This document shows, one piece after another, positions 10,961 through 24,000 of a DNA stretch of 64,000 bases; position 1 is the stretch's first letter; every line of letters begins with the position of its first letter. The notes beneath the pieces were generated by a model that saw only the letters and a list, made by a program, of their open reading frames with translations, had not been told where the DNA came from and did not search any database. The stretch comes from Letharia columbiana. Its lineage: Eukaryota; Ascomycota; Lecanoromycetes; Lecanorales; Parmeliaceae. Made by a program: the position numbers and the translations under genes. The stretch is taken from contig NW_023501039.1 of the NCBI RefSeq assembly GCF_014066305.1, positions 1,364,001 to 1,428,000 on the forward strand, given 5' to 3'.

Positions 10961-13900
10961 ATGGGCGGCGAAACAGCAATTAGGAGGACGGCGGACACAT
11001 TTCCAAAGCTCTCAGCAGGTCCCGTAGGACAACAGATACATTCTATCTACAAGGGTAGACTGGGATCCTTTACAGATCGAGGACAATATGCCTCACAGAA
11101 CTTGTGGGCGTACGTTGCAGTCGTGTTGTTGGAATTGGAGGTGCTTCGCTGATGAATAAATAAAATAGGAAAATGTACGAGGGCAAAGCCTCCGGTGAAG
11201 AATACATCAAACTATCCGTTTATTCCCCTCCAGATCTAGCTCGGCCTCCGTTCGAAGAAGCTACGTCCCATGAGTTCAAGAAGACACAGGTTGGGGCATC
11301 ATTCGGACCCAGCTGGTCCACTCATTGGATCAAAGTGGAGCTCAAAGTGCCCTCACATCTGCTGAAAAAGGAACAGCTCGAATTCCACTGGGACGCTGGC
11401 AACGAGGGACTGATCTGGACCGAGAAGGGGGTGCCGTTGCAGGGATTGACTGGGGGAGACCGAACAGAGTGGGTCCTTCCAAAGGATTTCCGTGACGGCA
11501 ATTTCCATACATTCTATATTGAGATGGCGTGCAATGGAATGTTCGGTAATGCTCCAGGCGGAGATTCCATCCAACCGCCAGACCCAAACAAATATTTCCA
11601 GCTATGGAAAGCAGAAATAGTGGCCGTGAACCAGGAGGCTAGGGCGTTATTTTACGATTTCTGGATCATGGGTGATGGCGCACGAGAGTTCCCAGAGAAC
11701 TCCTGGGAGTCTCATGAAGCATTACAGCTTTGTAACACGGTTATAAATACTTTCGTTGCCGGTGATGGAAGCCAGGAGTCAATCGTCGAGTGCCGTAAAA
11801 TTGCCTCAAAGTATCTTGGTGACGTCAACTCATCAAAGGTATACGACAATGATAAAGAATATCTGATCTACGGCATTGGAAATTGCCACATTGATACATG
11901 TTGGCTTTGGCCGTGGGCGGAGACAAAGAGAAAGGTCGCTCGCTCGTGGGCAAATCAGTGTGATCTGATAGATCGCTACCCAGAACATCGATTCGTGGCG
12001 TCTCAAGCACAACAGTACAAATGGCTACAGCAACTCTATCCAACTCTCTTTGATCGAGTCAAATCTAAGATCAAAGATGGGAAGTTCCAGGCAATTGGTG
12101 GCAGTTGGGTCGAGCATGACACAAACATGCCCAGCGGAGAATCCTTGGTACGACAATTTTTGTACGGTCAAAGATTCTACGAGAGCCGTTTCGGTGAGCG
12201 TAGTCGGACTTTCTGGCTACCGGATACTTTTGGCTACTCCACCCAGCTGCCACAGCTATGCCGGCTTGCAGGTATGAGTCGTTTCTTCACCCAGAAGCTA
12301 AGCTGGAACAACATCAACAACTTCCCGCATACAACTTTCAACTGGGTCTCACTTGATGGCACTCAGGTACTGTGTCATATGGCACCGGCTAACACCTATA
12401 CTGCCGACGCGCACTTTGGAGATGTGAGCCGCAGTCTTTCCCAAAACAAGTCAATGGACCAAGATGCCACTGGACTGCTCGCCTTTGGTAAAGGCGATGG
12501 TGGAGGCGGCCCAACCTTCGAGATGCTCGAAAAGCTCCGACGGTGTCGAGGTTTGAGTGACACCACAGGTCTCTTGCCTCGAGTCCAAATGGGCGCCTCT
12601 GTAGAAGACTTCTTCGACAGACTAGAGAAGAAGGCGGAGGAAGGTACTAAATTTGTGACGTGGTACGGTGAGCTGTACTTCGAACTGCATAGAGGAACCT
12701 ATACCACCCAAGCGAACAACAAGTGGAACAACAGGAAGACCGAGATCATGATGCACGACATCGAGTACCTCGCGACGTTGGCTACTATTAAAGACAGCAC
12801 TTATAAATATCCCAAGAAAGACATCGACGATATTTGGGAGAATACACTTTTGTGTCAATTTCATGATTGTCTGCCGGGCAGTGCGATCGAGATGTGCTAT
12901 AGGGATTCCGATGAGTTGTACGATTACGGTTTCAAGACCGGCGAAAAGCTTATGAAGGATGCATTGTCTGTCCTTGACTTTTCCAGACAGGGTTTGAAGA
13001 AGGGTAGCATGACTGCGATCAATACCCTTCCATGGTCACGATCAGAAATCATCAAGCTTCCCAAGGTTACGAAGTCGAAAGACTTTGAATATGGTCTTCT
13101 ACAGGGCGGTCCTGGGGTAATCAATGTCGAGCCATTGACAGACAAGGATGCCAGGTCAAAAGCATCTATCGAAGAAATTAAGAAAGGCGTATTCCACCTA
13201 TCGAATGCCCGCTACAAGATAGAAGTAGAAGGCGGCAGTATCACCTCCCTTGTCGATCTTTCTGTGAATCGCGAAATCATTGCCAAGGGAGGCAAGGCAA
13301 ACCAGCTCGTCATCTTCGATGACAAACCTTTGTATTGGCAAGCCTGGGATGTCGAGGTGTACCACTTAGAGACTCGTAAAGAGTTGCTGTCCAGCTCAAG
13401 TCGAATCGTTGAGGACAGCCCTCATATGGTCAGCCTGGTCACAGAGACCAGAATTGGCGAGAAAAGCTGGATCAAAACCACGATAAGTCTCGCAGCAAGC
13501 GTCGATGACCAGCCATCTTATATCGAGATGGCTAGCGAGGTTGAGTGGCGAGAGACGATGAAATTTCTCAAAGTGGAATTTCCAGTCGACATTGTGAATA
13601 CCGAAGCCTCCTACGAGACCCAGTTTGGAATCATTAGGCGACCTACTCACTACAATACCAGCTGGGATATGGCCAAATTCGAAGTCTGCTGCCATAAATG
13701 GGCTGATCTTTCAGAGTATGGTTATGGCGTCTCCATTATGAATGATAGCAAGTATGGCTTTGCAATAAGTGGGAATATGATGCGTCTCTCTCTTCTACGA
13801 GCGCCAAAAGCACCAGACGCACATGCTGATATGGGTAACATTATTACATGAACAATCCAGACGTCTGAACCCTTCCACTAACACCCTCCCAGGCCGCCAC

Positions 13901-14329
13901 CACATCCGTTACGCCATTCTCCCCCACGCCGGTCCACTTGACTCACGCACAGTTCGCACAGCCCGCAATTTCAACACGCCAATGAAGATATACTCCCACC
14001 CAACCGTCTCGACCGCATCCTCTTTGCTTTCTAGCATCACCCTTCATGGCTCGCCCGCGCTAGTCTTAGATACTATCAAACGCGGCGAAGACGATGAAGA
14101 CGTATCTCGTGGCGAGTTATCTAAGCGTAAGGGTAGAAGTATTGTTCTTAGAGTGTACGAAAGTTTAGGTGGTAAGGCTAGAGGCACAATCAAGACCTCG
14201 TTGGCGGTCCAAAAGGTCTGTAGGACAAATCTACTTGAGGATGATGAGGGCGAAGTGGAAATCAAGGATGGGGAAATCGCAATTGAGCTGAGAGCCTTTG
14301 AGGTAGCAACTTACCGACTACAACTGTGA
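10961..14329 (+). CDS. ams1: Vacuolar alpha-mannosidase, GH38
   Basis: Three exons, 10961-11109, 11169-13834 and 13893-14329, give 1083 aa, the family's usual length. Introns are 59 and 58 bp, both GT-AG and phase-consistent (SQNLWA-KMYEGK; DMG-RHHIRYAILPHAG). The GH38 catalytic domain starts near residue 285: NCHIDTCWLWPWAE at 288-301 carries metal ligands H290 and D292, and FWLPDTFGYS holds the likely nucleophile, D402. Middle and C-terminal beta domains follow (TAINTLPWSR; a jelly-roll end at RLQL). The family removes alpha-mannosyl residues from free oligosaccharides and reaches the vacuole by the Cvt/autophagy route in yeast. There is no signal peptide, as expected. No key residue is missing. 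Confidence 0.97.
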
Positions 14330-14819
14330 ACGATGACAAGAGGAAATTTTACACCAGATTCAATTCAAAAGGCATGGGAGTGGATGGGTTGGGTTTCATA
14401 AGAAACAAGGGTTTAGAATTAATTAATTGGTGCCCGAGAAAAGTCTGTATCTATATATCATACATCGTTGTAAGATGAAGACCCCCGAAACTCAAGCGAG
14501 CTATATGAGTGACATCTACCTTACATGAACTCGTAGTTCTTCGAGCGCCGAAAATGTCCACAAATCAGATAGGGTTAGGGCTATCTATGCCTGGTCTTAC
14601 AGCTGGCTTCAGTACAGGCTCACTCTACAAATGCTCCTGATGCGGAAGACAAGACCCTTGGTCATTTCACGGTTTAAAGAGATTGTTTACCACAATTTCC
14701 ACCATAGTCCTCCGTGAGCCATTGCCTCGTCTTGCCGGCAGATTTGAAATCGACGCGCTCCCCATCCATCTATGCAGCAGCAGCAACATACACAGCTCGG
14801 CGCAATGTCGCAAGTAATT
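14330..14819. other. Intergenic
   Basis: About 490 bp between AMS1 and the kinase gene. No gene is seen. A short CAGCAGCAGCAAC tract at 14774-14786 lies in the probable kinase leader and would be translated if the in-frame ATG at 14772 were used. Confidence 0.5.
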
Positions 14820-16179
14820 ATGGATCTGCTCTACTCTCTTACGAACTGCTTCTTTTGTTTCCCTGGATCGCCGCAACTGAAGATAAATAATCGAAGTTTC
14901 AAGATGCAACATCTGCTAGGGGAGGTAAGCAGACCCACCAGCTTCACTCCCCAACACTGAAAGGTCTAATTGCCAGAACTTAGGGAGGCTTCTCCTACGT
15001 CTATCTGGTCCAAGATACATCAACATCCCAACTCTACGCTCTGAAGAAGATACGCTGTCCCTTCGGCCAAGAATCCGTCTCGCTCGCCCTGAAAGAAGTG
15101 GAAGCCTATACCCTCTTCTCGCCCCATCCGAATATCATACATTCCGTCGACCACTCCGTTGTCTCTGCAAAAGACAAATCGGATCCGGGGGCTAAGACCG
15201 TGTACATACTCTTGCCATACTACCGGAGAGGGAACCTCCAAGACGCCATAAATGCAAACCTGGTCAATCATACAAAGTTCCCGGAGCGGAGGTTAATGAT
15301 ACTATTTCTAGGAGTGGCAAGGGCGCTGAAGGCGATGCATCAGTACAGAGTGAAAGGCGCGCCGGGAGGAGTAGCGTCGCAGAGGAAGGCAAAGGGTGTG
15401 CGGCAAGAGGCGGCCGAAGCAGATCAAGATGCCGCGAAAAAGAACAAGAAACGGCGGCGGAGAGAAGAGCCCGAGCGAGATCAGGAGGACGTAGAACAGG
15501 AACCGTTGATGGAAGGAGAGGTCACAAGGTCGCAAGAAGGGGTGGGAGAAGGAGAGCTACGAGCTTACGCGCATAGAGATATAAAACCTGGCATGTTATT
15601 TGTCTGGGTTTCGCATATGGCTTGCTGATATGCTTCATAGGCAACATCATGATTGCCGATGACGGCAAAACACCAATACTAATGGATCTCGGATCGCTCG
15701 CTCCTGCTCCGACCCCTATAACATCGCGCTCCCTCGCCCTCGCCGTCCAGGACACCGCCGCAGAACACAGCACCATGCCCTATCGCGCCCCTGAACTCTT
15801 CGACGTCAAAACAGGCTCCGTCATAGACACCAAGGTCGACATCTGGAGCTTGGGATGCACTTTGTACGCCTGTCTAACGGGCAAAAGCCCTTTTGAAGCA
15901 AGAAGTGAAGAGACAGGAGGGAGTCTGAGTATCTGTGTCTTGGGCGGAGATTGGAGGTTCCCAGATGAGGGCGCCAAGAAAGATGCGAAGGGCAAAGGGA
16001 AGGTCAACGGAGCGGCGGAGGGGCCCGCGGAGGGGGCCGTTGGTGATGGTGTTAAGGATGTTGTGCGGAGGTGTTTGAAGGTTGAGCCGGCGGAGAGGCC
16101 AGATATTGATGAGTTGATTGTATTGGTCGAGGAGCTGTTGGGCAGGATGCCGGCGGATGATGAGAGGGATGATTTGTAG
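14820..16179 (+). CDS. env7: Ser/Thr protein kinase, Env7/STK16 (NAK) type
   Basis: Three exons, 14820-14924, 14984-15590 and 15641-16179, give 416 aa. The N-terminus has cysteines C10 and C13 (NCFFCFPGSP), the expected palmitoylation site for this vacuole-membrane family. Kinase motifs: glycine loop GEGGFSYVY (34-42), lysine K56 (ALKKIR), HRDIKPGN (232-239), metal-binding D253 in MDLGS (DLG instead of DFG, normal for the family), and PYRAPELF plus DIWSLGCTLYA. A long Lys/Glu-rich insert precedes the HRD loop. The second intron (15591-15640) fits the frame only as a GC-AG intron (GCATGT...CATAG). An in-frame ATG at 14772 would add 16 residues, but family proteins usually begin MDLL. Runs tail-to-tail with ADK2. 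Confidence 0.88.
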
Positions 16180-16397
16180 GGGTGTTTGGGCACTGCATTC
16201 TTGGCGGATGTTGCTTTCTGTTCTAGCATGAGCGGAGCGCCTGGCTTGGCGGATATCCATGTCTCGAGCGCGTCTGGAGAAATGCAAAAGAGGTCAGAGA
16301 TATGATCCCGAAAAGTCGTTTTCGGCTTCCCTAGAGTTTATTCGGGATATGAATAGGACACCTTTATACACAACCTACCTAACTCATCCCACCGCTG

Positions 16398-17212
16398 TCA
16401 ACAAAACCTACTCTCAAACTCCCCAAAAAGCTTTGGACTAATCTCATCACTACTGTTACCCTCTACCCTCCACAGCACCCCTTGTCTCTCATAATGCTCT
16501 AGCAGAGGCTCGCTGGTCTCCTCAAACTTCTTCAGTCTAGCCTTCCAAGTCTCCTCCCCATCATCCTCCCTCTTCGTCAGCGCTTCCCCCGTCACATCAT
16601 CCCTCCCCTCCACCCTCGGTTTATTAAAGCCCGTATTATAAACCCTCCCACTCGGCGCATGCACCCATCGATTCGCTATCCTACCCAGAATGATGTTGAC
16701 CGGAGTGATTAGTGACACCACTAGGTTTATAGGAATGAGCGAGTCGAGTTTTGACGCTTGAGGCGAGGTGCGGGGGAAGCCATCGAGGATGAATGAGGCG
16801 GTGGGGGAGGAGGAGGGGAGGGCGGGGCCGGCATCGGTGAGGGAGGTGCTGGGTGGGATCCAAGATTTGGATTTCAATTCAGAGAGAATGAGGCGGAGGA
16901 TCATGTCGTCGGGGACTAAGGAGCCGGATTGCATGTGGGATTCTGCTTCTTGGCCTGCAATAGAGACGCTGTTAGAGGTGCTCATGTAACATGACGGTAA
17001 TGCCGGCGGGAGGACCTGATGTCCGTTGACAGGTAATGGGGCTTACCCAAGGGCGTTTTATTGCGAACGGCATTGCGCAAAAGATCCCCAGAGCTCACAG
17101 CGGACAATTGAGGGAAACGTTTCATGAGCCGCTCGGCCTGTGTTCCTTTGCCAACGCCAGGCGCACCGACGAGAATGATGCGAGCGGCGCGTTTGAACTC
17201 CTTCGTGGCCAT
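16398..17212 (-). CDS. adk2: GTP:AMP phosphotransferase (adenylate kinase 3 type)
   Basis: Two exons, 17047-17212 and 16398-16954, give 240 aa; intron 92 bp. P-loop GAPGVGKGT at 16-24, then [10 protein letters not shown] (AMP binding), PDDMI and FILDGFPRT. The LID follows ([32 protein letters not shown]), without the Cys4 zinc site, as in mitochondrial Adk2. It moves phosphate between GTP and AMP in the mitochondrial matrix in known relatives. The basic N-terminus ([16 protein letters not shown]) is short and no cleavable presequence is evident. No in-frame ATG lies upstream before a stop. Confidence 0.93.
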
Positions 17213-18168
17213 TCGGAGGCGATATGCAGGTATGCGGGGCGGAGAAGTAGGTCGGCTTGTAGAGGGGGAATCAAGGGATCCGGGTTTGATGAGCTGCTCG
17301 GGCCAGCGCGAGAAGCTCGAAGCTTCCGGACTTTATATGCTACAGCCTCATGTTGAGGTTGTAAAAGGGATGTACATATGTACAAAGAGAGGTGTAGACG
17401 CGCAATAATGTGACAGAGCAGATAGACGTAGAAGAGGTGGGAGAGTCGGTCGGCATGTTCGGCGAAACCTTTTTTGGGCCACAACCGTTACCCTAGCGCT
17501 TTGTTGAAGCGGAAAACCCTCCGGTGGTCACACATTCGACACAATATCCTTCTTCATTGTGAGTACATGCAGTTGAGAAAGATGACTTTCTGTGTAACAA
17601 AGGCTATCGAAGATCGCTCCGTGAGGCTTGAGGTGCTCGTTAGCCAATAGACACCTCTTCCAGCCCCTGCAAGACTTCGAAGCCAGCAGCTTTCTTCTGT
17701 TATATAGGCTTGAGCCAAGAGTCTCAGGAGTTGAAAGCATCAGAAACCTCGAAGCCCATGTAGGATAGGTAGGCATCTTAGGTAACCTCCGTTTTTTAGG
17801 CCAGCCGTTTCATTTCATGTTCGCTCCTTTGGTATGTGAATTATAACGTACTCGTAAAACGTGTAGAGATATGCGCTTAGACGTGGTAGTGGTAGCGCTC
17901 GCTCCATTACTAAGCGCTAGCCAACCCGAAGAGGCTTGGTGGAGGCCACGTCTAAGGGATTGCAGGACATCGGGCCGACATTGCGACCGAGGGCGGCCAA
18001 AAGTCCCAAGTCCTGACCAAGGGGAAATATTACCAGCAGGTCCCCATCGACACAACCCTGTGACGACTTTTTCCCTATCCATCAAGGCTTGCAAGTACAA
18101 CGCGTACAGTCACATCGGTGTCGCTGCAAAGCCACGAAGTATCTGCCTCTCTCCATTACTTCCCTAAT
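17213..18168. other. Intergenic, divergent promoter region
   Basis: About 0.96 kb between the divergent ADK2 and LETM1-type genes. Small open frames on both strands show no recognisable product. No tRNA or repeat is seen. Confidence 0.5.
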
Positions 18169-19928
18169 ATGAGCGCGTCAGCCAGAGCCGTCCAGAATGC
18201 TTCTGCGCGGCAGACGCTCCGTACCGGGGGTAGGGCTCAAGTGATGATGGGTATTGGTAGAGGCTTCGACTGACATGTTGTATAGCCTTCCTGCCCTTGA
18301 GGAACACCTTCACTCCATCCCCTGCTCACTCCGCATTTCTGCGACGCAATGCCACAGACCTACCACCACAACTTCGAGCGCTCGCCATACTCCTTCCTCG
18401 ACGAGGCTACGCTACAGAGACTTCAACAAGCGGTGGTGCAGGGTCGGGATTCCCACCTCCAGGCTTTAACGCTGAGCAAGCCAAGAAGCCGCTTCCACCC
18501 GATGATTCAAAGAAATCTTCAACATCGAAAGTTGCGTCAGATGTAGCATCATCAGTTACTGACCAGACGACAGCGGGAAAAGCCGAAGGACAAGTCACTG
18601 GGGTCGCAAAGACGAAAGCCATGGAAGACAGAAGCCTGAACGAGCTCGCTGCGGACAAGGCAGCAGCAGCTAAAGTGGAAGAGAAGAAGCTGGCAGAGTC
18701 CAAAAAGGAGCAACCGAAATTATCACTATGGGGAAAGGTAAAGCGAGAAGTGCATCACTACTGGGATGGGACAAAGCTGCTTGCTACCGAGGTCAGGATC
18801 AGTACGAAGCTCGCCGTGAAAATGGCAGCTGGCTACGAGCTCAGCCGAAGAGAAAACCGGCAGTTGCAACGTACAGTGCAAGACCTGGGTCGGCTTGTTC
18901 CATTCTCCGTTTTCGTTATAGTTCCCTTTGCCGAGCTCCTGCTCCCCGTAGCGCTCAAGCTTTTCCCCAATCTTTTGCCAAGCACCTACGAAGGTCAGAC
19001 GTCAAAGGACAAGAAAGCCAGCCATCTCCGAACGACGCGCAAGGAGGTCAGCAGTTTTCTGAGAGATACGCTCAAAGAGACCGGTCTCCCAGTCAGCGCT
19101 GTCAACGCACAGAAGGAAGAATTCACTGAATTCTTCCGCAAAGTACGCGCCACTGGAGAGTCACCCACTCATGCGGATGTCGTCAAAGTCTGCAAGATCT
19201 TCAAGGACGATCTTACTCTTGACAACCTGTCCCGTCCGCAGCTGGTTGGCATGACCAAATACATGAATCTCAACGCTTTTGGCACAGATATGATGCTTCG
19301 GTATGCGATCCGACATCGTATGCGCCAGATCAAACGCGACGATCGTGCCATCTCCGATGAGGGCGTCGATAGCCTTTCAGTCCCGGAACTTCAAATGGCA
19401 TGTGCTTCGCGGGGTCTTCGAACCCACGGCATGAGCCCTGGCCGGCTACGAGATGATCTTCAAATGTGGCTTGACCTGCGTCTCAAGTATGGCGTCCCGT
19501 CCACGCTACTTGTCCTGAGCAATGCCTTCATGTACACTCAAGGTAAAGACTCGGAGATCGCGTCCCAGTTCGACTCGTTACAGGCTGTCCTGTCATCCAT
19601 CCCTGAGGAACTCTTCCATGAGATCGAGCTTGAGGTTCACAATGCAGAAGGTGCTGCGACGAACAAGCAGAGACTTGAGGTTCTCAAGGAGCAACAAGAT
19701 TTGATCGAAGAAGAAAATGAACAAAATGAGGAGAATGGCGAGTCGGGCAGATCGTCGCCAAAGGACACCGAGAACATCGACGAAGAAGATCAGAGGAAGG
19801 CTAATGCTAAGGCTGAGCAGGAAAAGGGGGAGGGCCAGACTAACGAAGCGGCTGAGGCCGAGAGAGATGCTGGTGAGGTGGAGAAGCAGGAACAGCAAGA
19901 GACACGGGACACGAGAAAGGAGCAGTGA
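18169..19928 (+). CDS. mdm38: LETM1/Mdm38 mitochondrial inner-membrane protein
   Basis: Two exons, 18169-18229 and 18286-19928, give 567 aa; intron 56 bp with a GACTGAC branch site. The spliced N-terminus (MSASARAVQNASARQTLRTG, then FLPLRNTFTP and RRGYATETS) is Arg/Ser-rich and acid-free, a mitochondrial presequence. The LETM1 domain follows: KLSLWGKVKREVHHYWDGTK, one membrane segment near residues 226-247 (FSVFVIVPFAELLLPVALKL), then the ribosome-binding-like region (RPQLVGMTKYM, YAIRHRMRQIKRDD, MSPGRLRDDLQMWL). The C-terminal tail is Glu/Lys-rich coiled coil. Family members support K+/H+ exchange and membrane insertion of mitochondrially made proteins. Mdm38 or Ylh47 paralogue cannot be separated here. 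Confidence 0.92.
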
Positions 19929-20960
19929 AGGGAGTGATGCCCCTCAGCCTAGGTATATTCGAATATAGATCGCATTGGGCGGATGCAAAAATAGCATAGA
20001 ACTCTAGACTCAATCATCATATTACTTTTGGCACCTTTAAGGTGAGCTGGACCGCGTTGACCATCTTTTCCTCCAAGTCACTTCTTATTTTTTACTCCAC
20101 GCTCCCAGACACTTAACGCTAAAACGAGGACACCAACTTCATACTCATAGGCTCTCATCGATTGTGTCCATCATTGCATACCGTTTAGGGCCGCATGATA
20201 TGGCTCCAAGGACATACAAAACGCCACAGTCGACAGTGGCCGGGAAAGCCAGTCCTAAAGATTTTCCACAAGTTTTAGCAAGAACCCAGCGGCAGAAGCA
20301 ATCGACCAGGATGGGTTTGTCTCTGCCATTGCAGACGTAGCGTTCTCGGCTGGACACAGTGCCGGACATGCAGTCACATTGGAGGCAGAAGATCTATCAG
20401 CTGCGAAAATAGTGTTTCATCGTTCCCACCCCATCTCGAAGATCGACGCAATTATGTTCCATCCCATGGGAAAGCGTATGAAGAAATGGTTCCGGTGGGC
20501 GAGAGGTGCGTTGTTTTTTGAAGATAAAGCATACAAAAGGGTGCAACCGCTTGAAAAGCCTTTGAACGAGTCGCATCAGTGACGAATGCATGTTGGAGCG
20601 CAATATTGGAAGATACAAATACTCATAGGGCATAAAGTCCAGTACTGCAGTATGCTCGACAAATAGCATCAGGCAGAATAGAGCAGGAACAAAAGTCGTA
20701 GATAGTATCCCTGAACGATCCACAGTAAGGACGTTCCGGAGGTTTCGACTTTAACATCACCTACTCTCATACTTCCAGCTCAAGTACATCTAAAGTGTTT
20801 GCAGACACACGCTGGTGCACCCAACATGCCGTTCGTCCCAAGGAATCATCGCGCGAAGCATTAGCTTTCTGCCCATCATGATTATCCATACTCGCTTCCT
20901 GATGGTCTAGATGGTGTTTTCGTTAAGTAAACAGCTGATTGATTGATTGATTGATTACAT
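19929..20960. other. Gene-poor stretch at edge of RIP block 2
   Basis: About 1 kb of near-normal GC DNA. Open frames at 20145-20369 (minus, 74 codons, seven Cys) and 20397-20723 (minus, 108 codons) have no start context, splice partners or family match I recognise. A (GATT)n microsatellite of about five units lies at 20936-20956, just before the AT-rich block. Confidence 0.5.
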
Positions 20961-21079
20961 CATACTATCCTGCAGTCATGCCTTAGTGGCCGACTATGCG
21001 AGTTACATAATCTATTTAATCCTTTCGGCCAATCTATAGTCTTAAATAAATGAGGCTATATAAGTTACCTCATGGTTCC

Positions 21080-24000
21080 CTTTTTTTATATTTAATTTTT
21101 AAAAAGGGTTTTTTTTTTTTTTTTAATTTTTTTTTGACGTGTCCTTTTTTTAATCGTTTATCCTAGTAAATTCTTATTGTTAATTCTTATTAAGGGCTTA
21201 ATATTATCTAATAAGCTTAATATTTCTTATAAAGTCCGTCGCTATAGAGGCGTAGCGTAGTTTTATTAGCATATTCTTATAAGTAATAACTTTCTCTTTT
21301 ATCTTTCTTCTTTCTTCGATTTATTATATTCCTCGCTTCTTATTAAATAGCTTACATTTATAAAGAATATACCGAGTTATCTATTTTACTTTATACTCGT
21401 ATTCTTTATTCTCTATATTCGATATCTATCGGTTATAAAGAAAGGCCTTGAGATCTATTTTCTCGATTCTTATTTATATTATTAGGACGTTTTAGGCGCT
21501 TAACTCTCGAATATAGAAGTTATATTTGTTTCAACGATGTTAATTAAATTCTTCTAAGAATATCGTTTTACTTCTTATTAGCCTATTTAATAATTTATTA
21601 CTTTATTATATAGTTCTAATAGCTATCTTAATTATCGATATTATTCTTATCTATATAATTAATAATTAAACTATTTCGTTAGTATTTATCTTCACTCTTT
21701 TATTATAGATTACTCGCTTTCGCTAGTTAATAGTCTTCTTCGCCTCTCTATCCGCCTATTTATTATTGTTAATATTAATATATATCGAGATCTAGTATAA
21801 TTCTATTATTATCTTGAGATACTTTAGCGAATTAATAATCTATACTATTTATATTATATAAATCTATCTTAAATACTTATTCGAATCTTCGATAGTCTAA
21901 ATTAATATTTAATTATTTATATTTACTATAACTCTACTAAGTTATAGTCTTATTTAATATATAGCTATTATAATTAAAGCTTAAAAATATCGTATAGCTT
22001 TATCGAGTATATTATATATTAATCGCTTAAATCTAAATAGATATTAAAAGTAGAATTAATATCTAATAATATAGTAATACTCCCACCTTTTTATTAATCT
22101 CGCTATCGTCTATATATATTATTATATATTTCTTATCTATCGATCTTTTAGCTAGTTCTTTAACGACTTTCTTAGTTTTATAAATTATTATTTTAAAAGA
22201 TTTTTAATTAAGGGCGGCGCTGAAAAGACGTAATTTCTTAATCTTATTAATATCGTTATATTATTCTTTAAATCTATTAATATATCGCTCTAATAAACTT
22301 AGTTTTCTATTCTTTTTAAGTTTTCTTTTAAATTTTTATCGCTCGAAATATAACTTAATAATCTCGCTATATATTAAACTAATAATAATTTATAAGATAG
22401 CTTTTAAGATAATCTTATCTAGTTATTATTTAACTAGTAGAAGATACGCTTCTATATCGAGTACTAAAATAAATATAATCTTAAATACTCTAGTTATCTT
22501 TCTCTTTATTTAAGATTAAATTCTTTATAGTAATAAGAGATAAGTTTTATTATAGCTGATAGTATTTTTAAACTAGTATTATACTAAGTAGTAGTATATT
22601 ATTTATAGAATAATTATCGTTTAATAGAGTTATCTTATACTCTTATAATTACTACTCTATATTAATTCGATAATTCTCACTAGTATATCGATACTTTTAG
22701 TAGCTTTAGATCGAATCTTCTTATTATAATAACTCTATAGAAGTTTAAAGTCGATTTCGACTTCTAGATAGCGGATAAAGCGTCTTATCTTAATATATTA
22801 TCTCTCATTAAGTTATAAGAAATAATCTAAGCTAAATCTCTATTTTCTACTAAGGTATAGTAGTTAATATTTACTAAAATTAAATTTTAATTCATATTAT
22901 AACGCCTACTTTATATAAACTTCGTTATAAATTTTATAGAGTGCGTTATAGTTTTCTCGATAAAGTCTCTTATTATTAAAAGGTCTATATCATCTACGAA
23001 GCCGATAGCTATTATTCTTAAGTCGATATAATTATTATATTTATTAATAAGATTTAAGTTATAGAGAGATAAAGTATAGATAATAGCGATAATTCTTAAA
23101 GAATTTCGTTACTATAAGAGTCTTTAATATAAAGTATTTACTTGTTTTTAGTACCGTTATTCTATTAAATAAGAACGATTCTATTTAGTTAACTACTTTC
23201 ATATCGATTTTTCGCTTTTAAGATTATAGAGTAGTCGAGAATAAGAGACTTTATTATATATATCTGAAATATCTAATAGTAATATTATAGCTACTTTATT
23301 AGAGTTCTAGATTTAATATATTCTTTCTAGAAGATAATAAATATCGTATTTATATAATCGTAATCTATAGCCTCTTATGTATATAATTAATAGAAGTCTA
23401 TATATCTTCGTAAGATACGCTATTCTCCTAGTAAGAATAAACTCTATTATCTTTTCTATAGTGTTAAGTAGAGCTATTAATTAATAACCTTTAGAAATCG
23501 AATAGTTTTTACCCAACTTCGAAGGATAATTATTATCGATATCCTAAAGTGCTCTAGATAGTAGTTATTCGTTATATATATATTAAATATTCTATATAGA
23601 TAAGAGAGTAACGACTTTAGGGTCTTCTTGAGAATTAGATTAGAGATCGCATCTCCCTTTAATACTCTCTTTAACGATATCTACATTATAGTCTTTCTTA
23701 TCTTATTTACAATAATTATATCTATTAGATAAGTTTATAAATATATTATATTAACGCTAATATTATTTAACTCCGTCTATATCGATAATAGAAAGAATAT
23801 TCTTATAAGAAGATCTACCTTTAGATTTAATTCGTTATATTCTTATTTATCTTTATTAAATAGTAAAGAGATACGTCTATATTATAAGTTATTTTCTAAC
23901 TTACTTAGTCTTTTTCACATTATTTATAGCGACTTATACGTCTTTATTATAAATTCTCTAAACGCCTTTTTAATAGTTCTCTTAATTAAATTATTTTTAA

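Noticed and set aside
20145..20723. Two minus-strand frames, one with seven Cys, as a possible small secreted protein
   Set aside because: No signal peptide, no splice pairing and no family resemblance; the region borders a RIP block.
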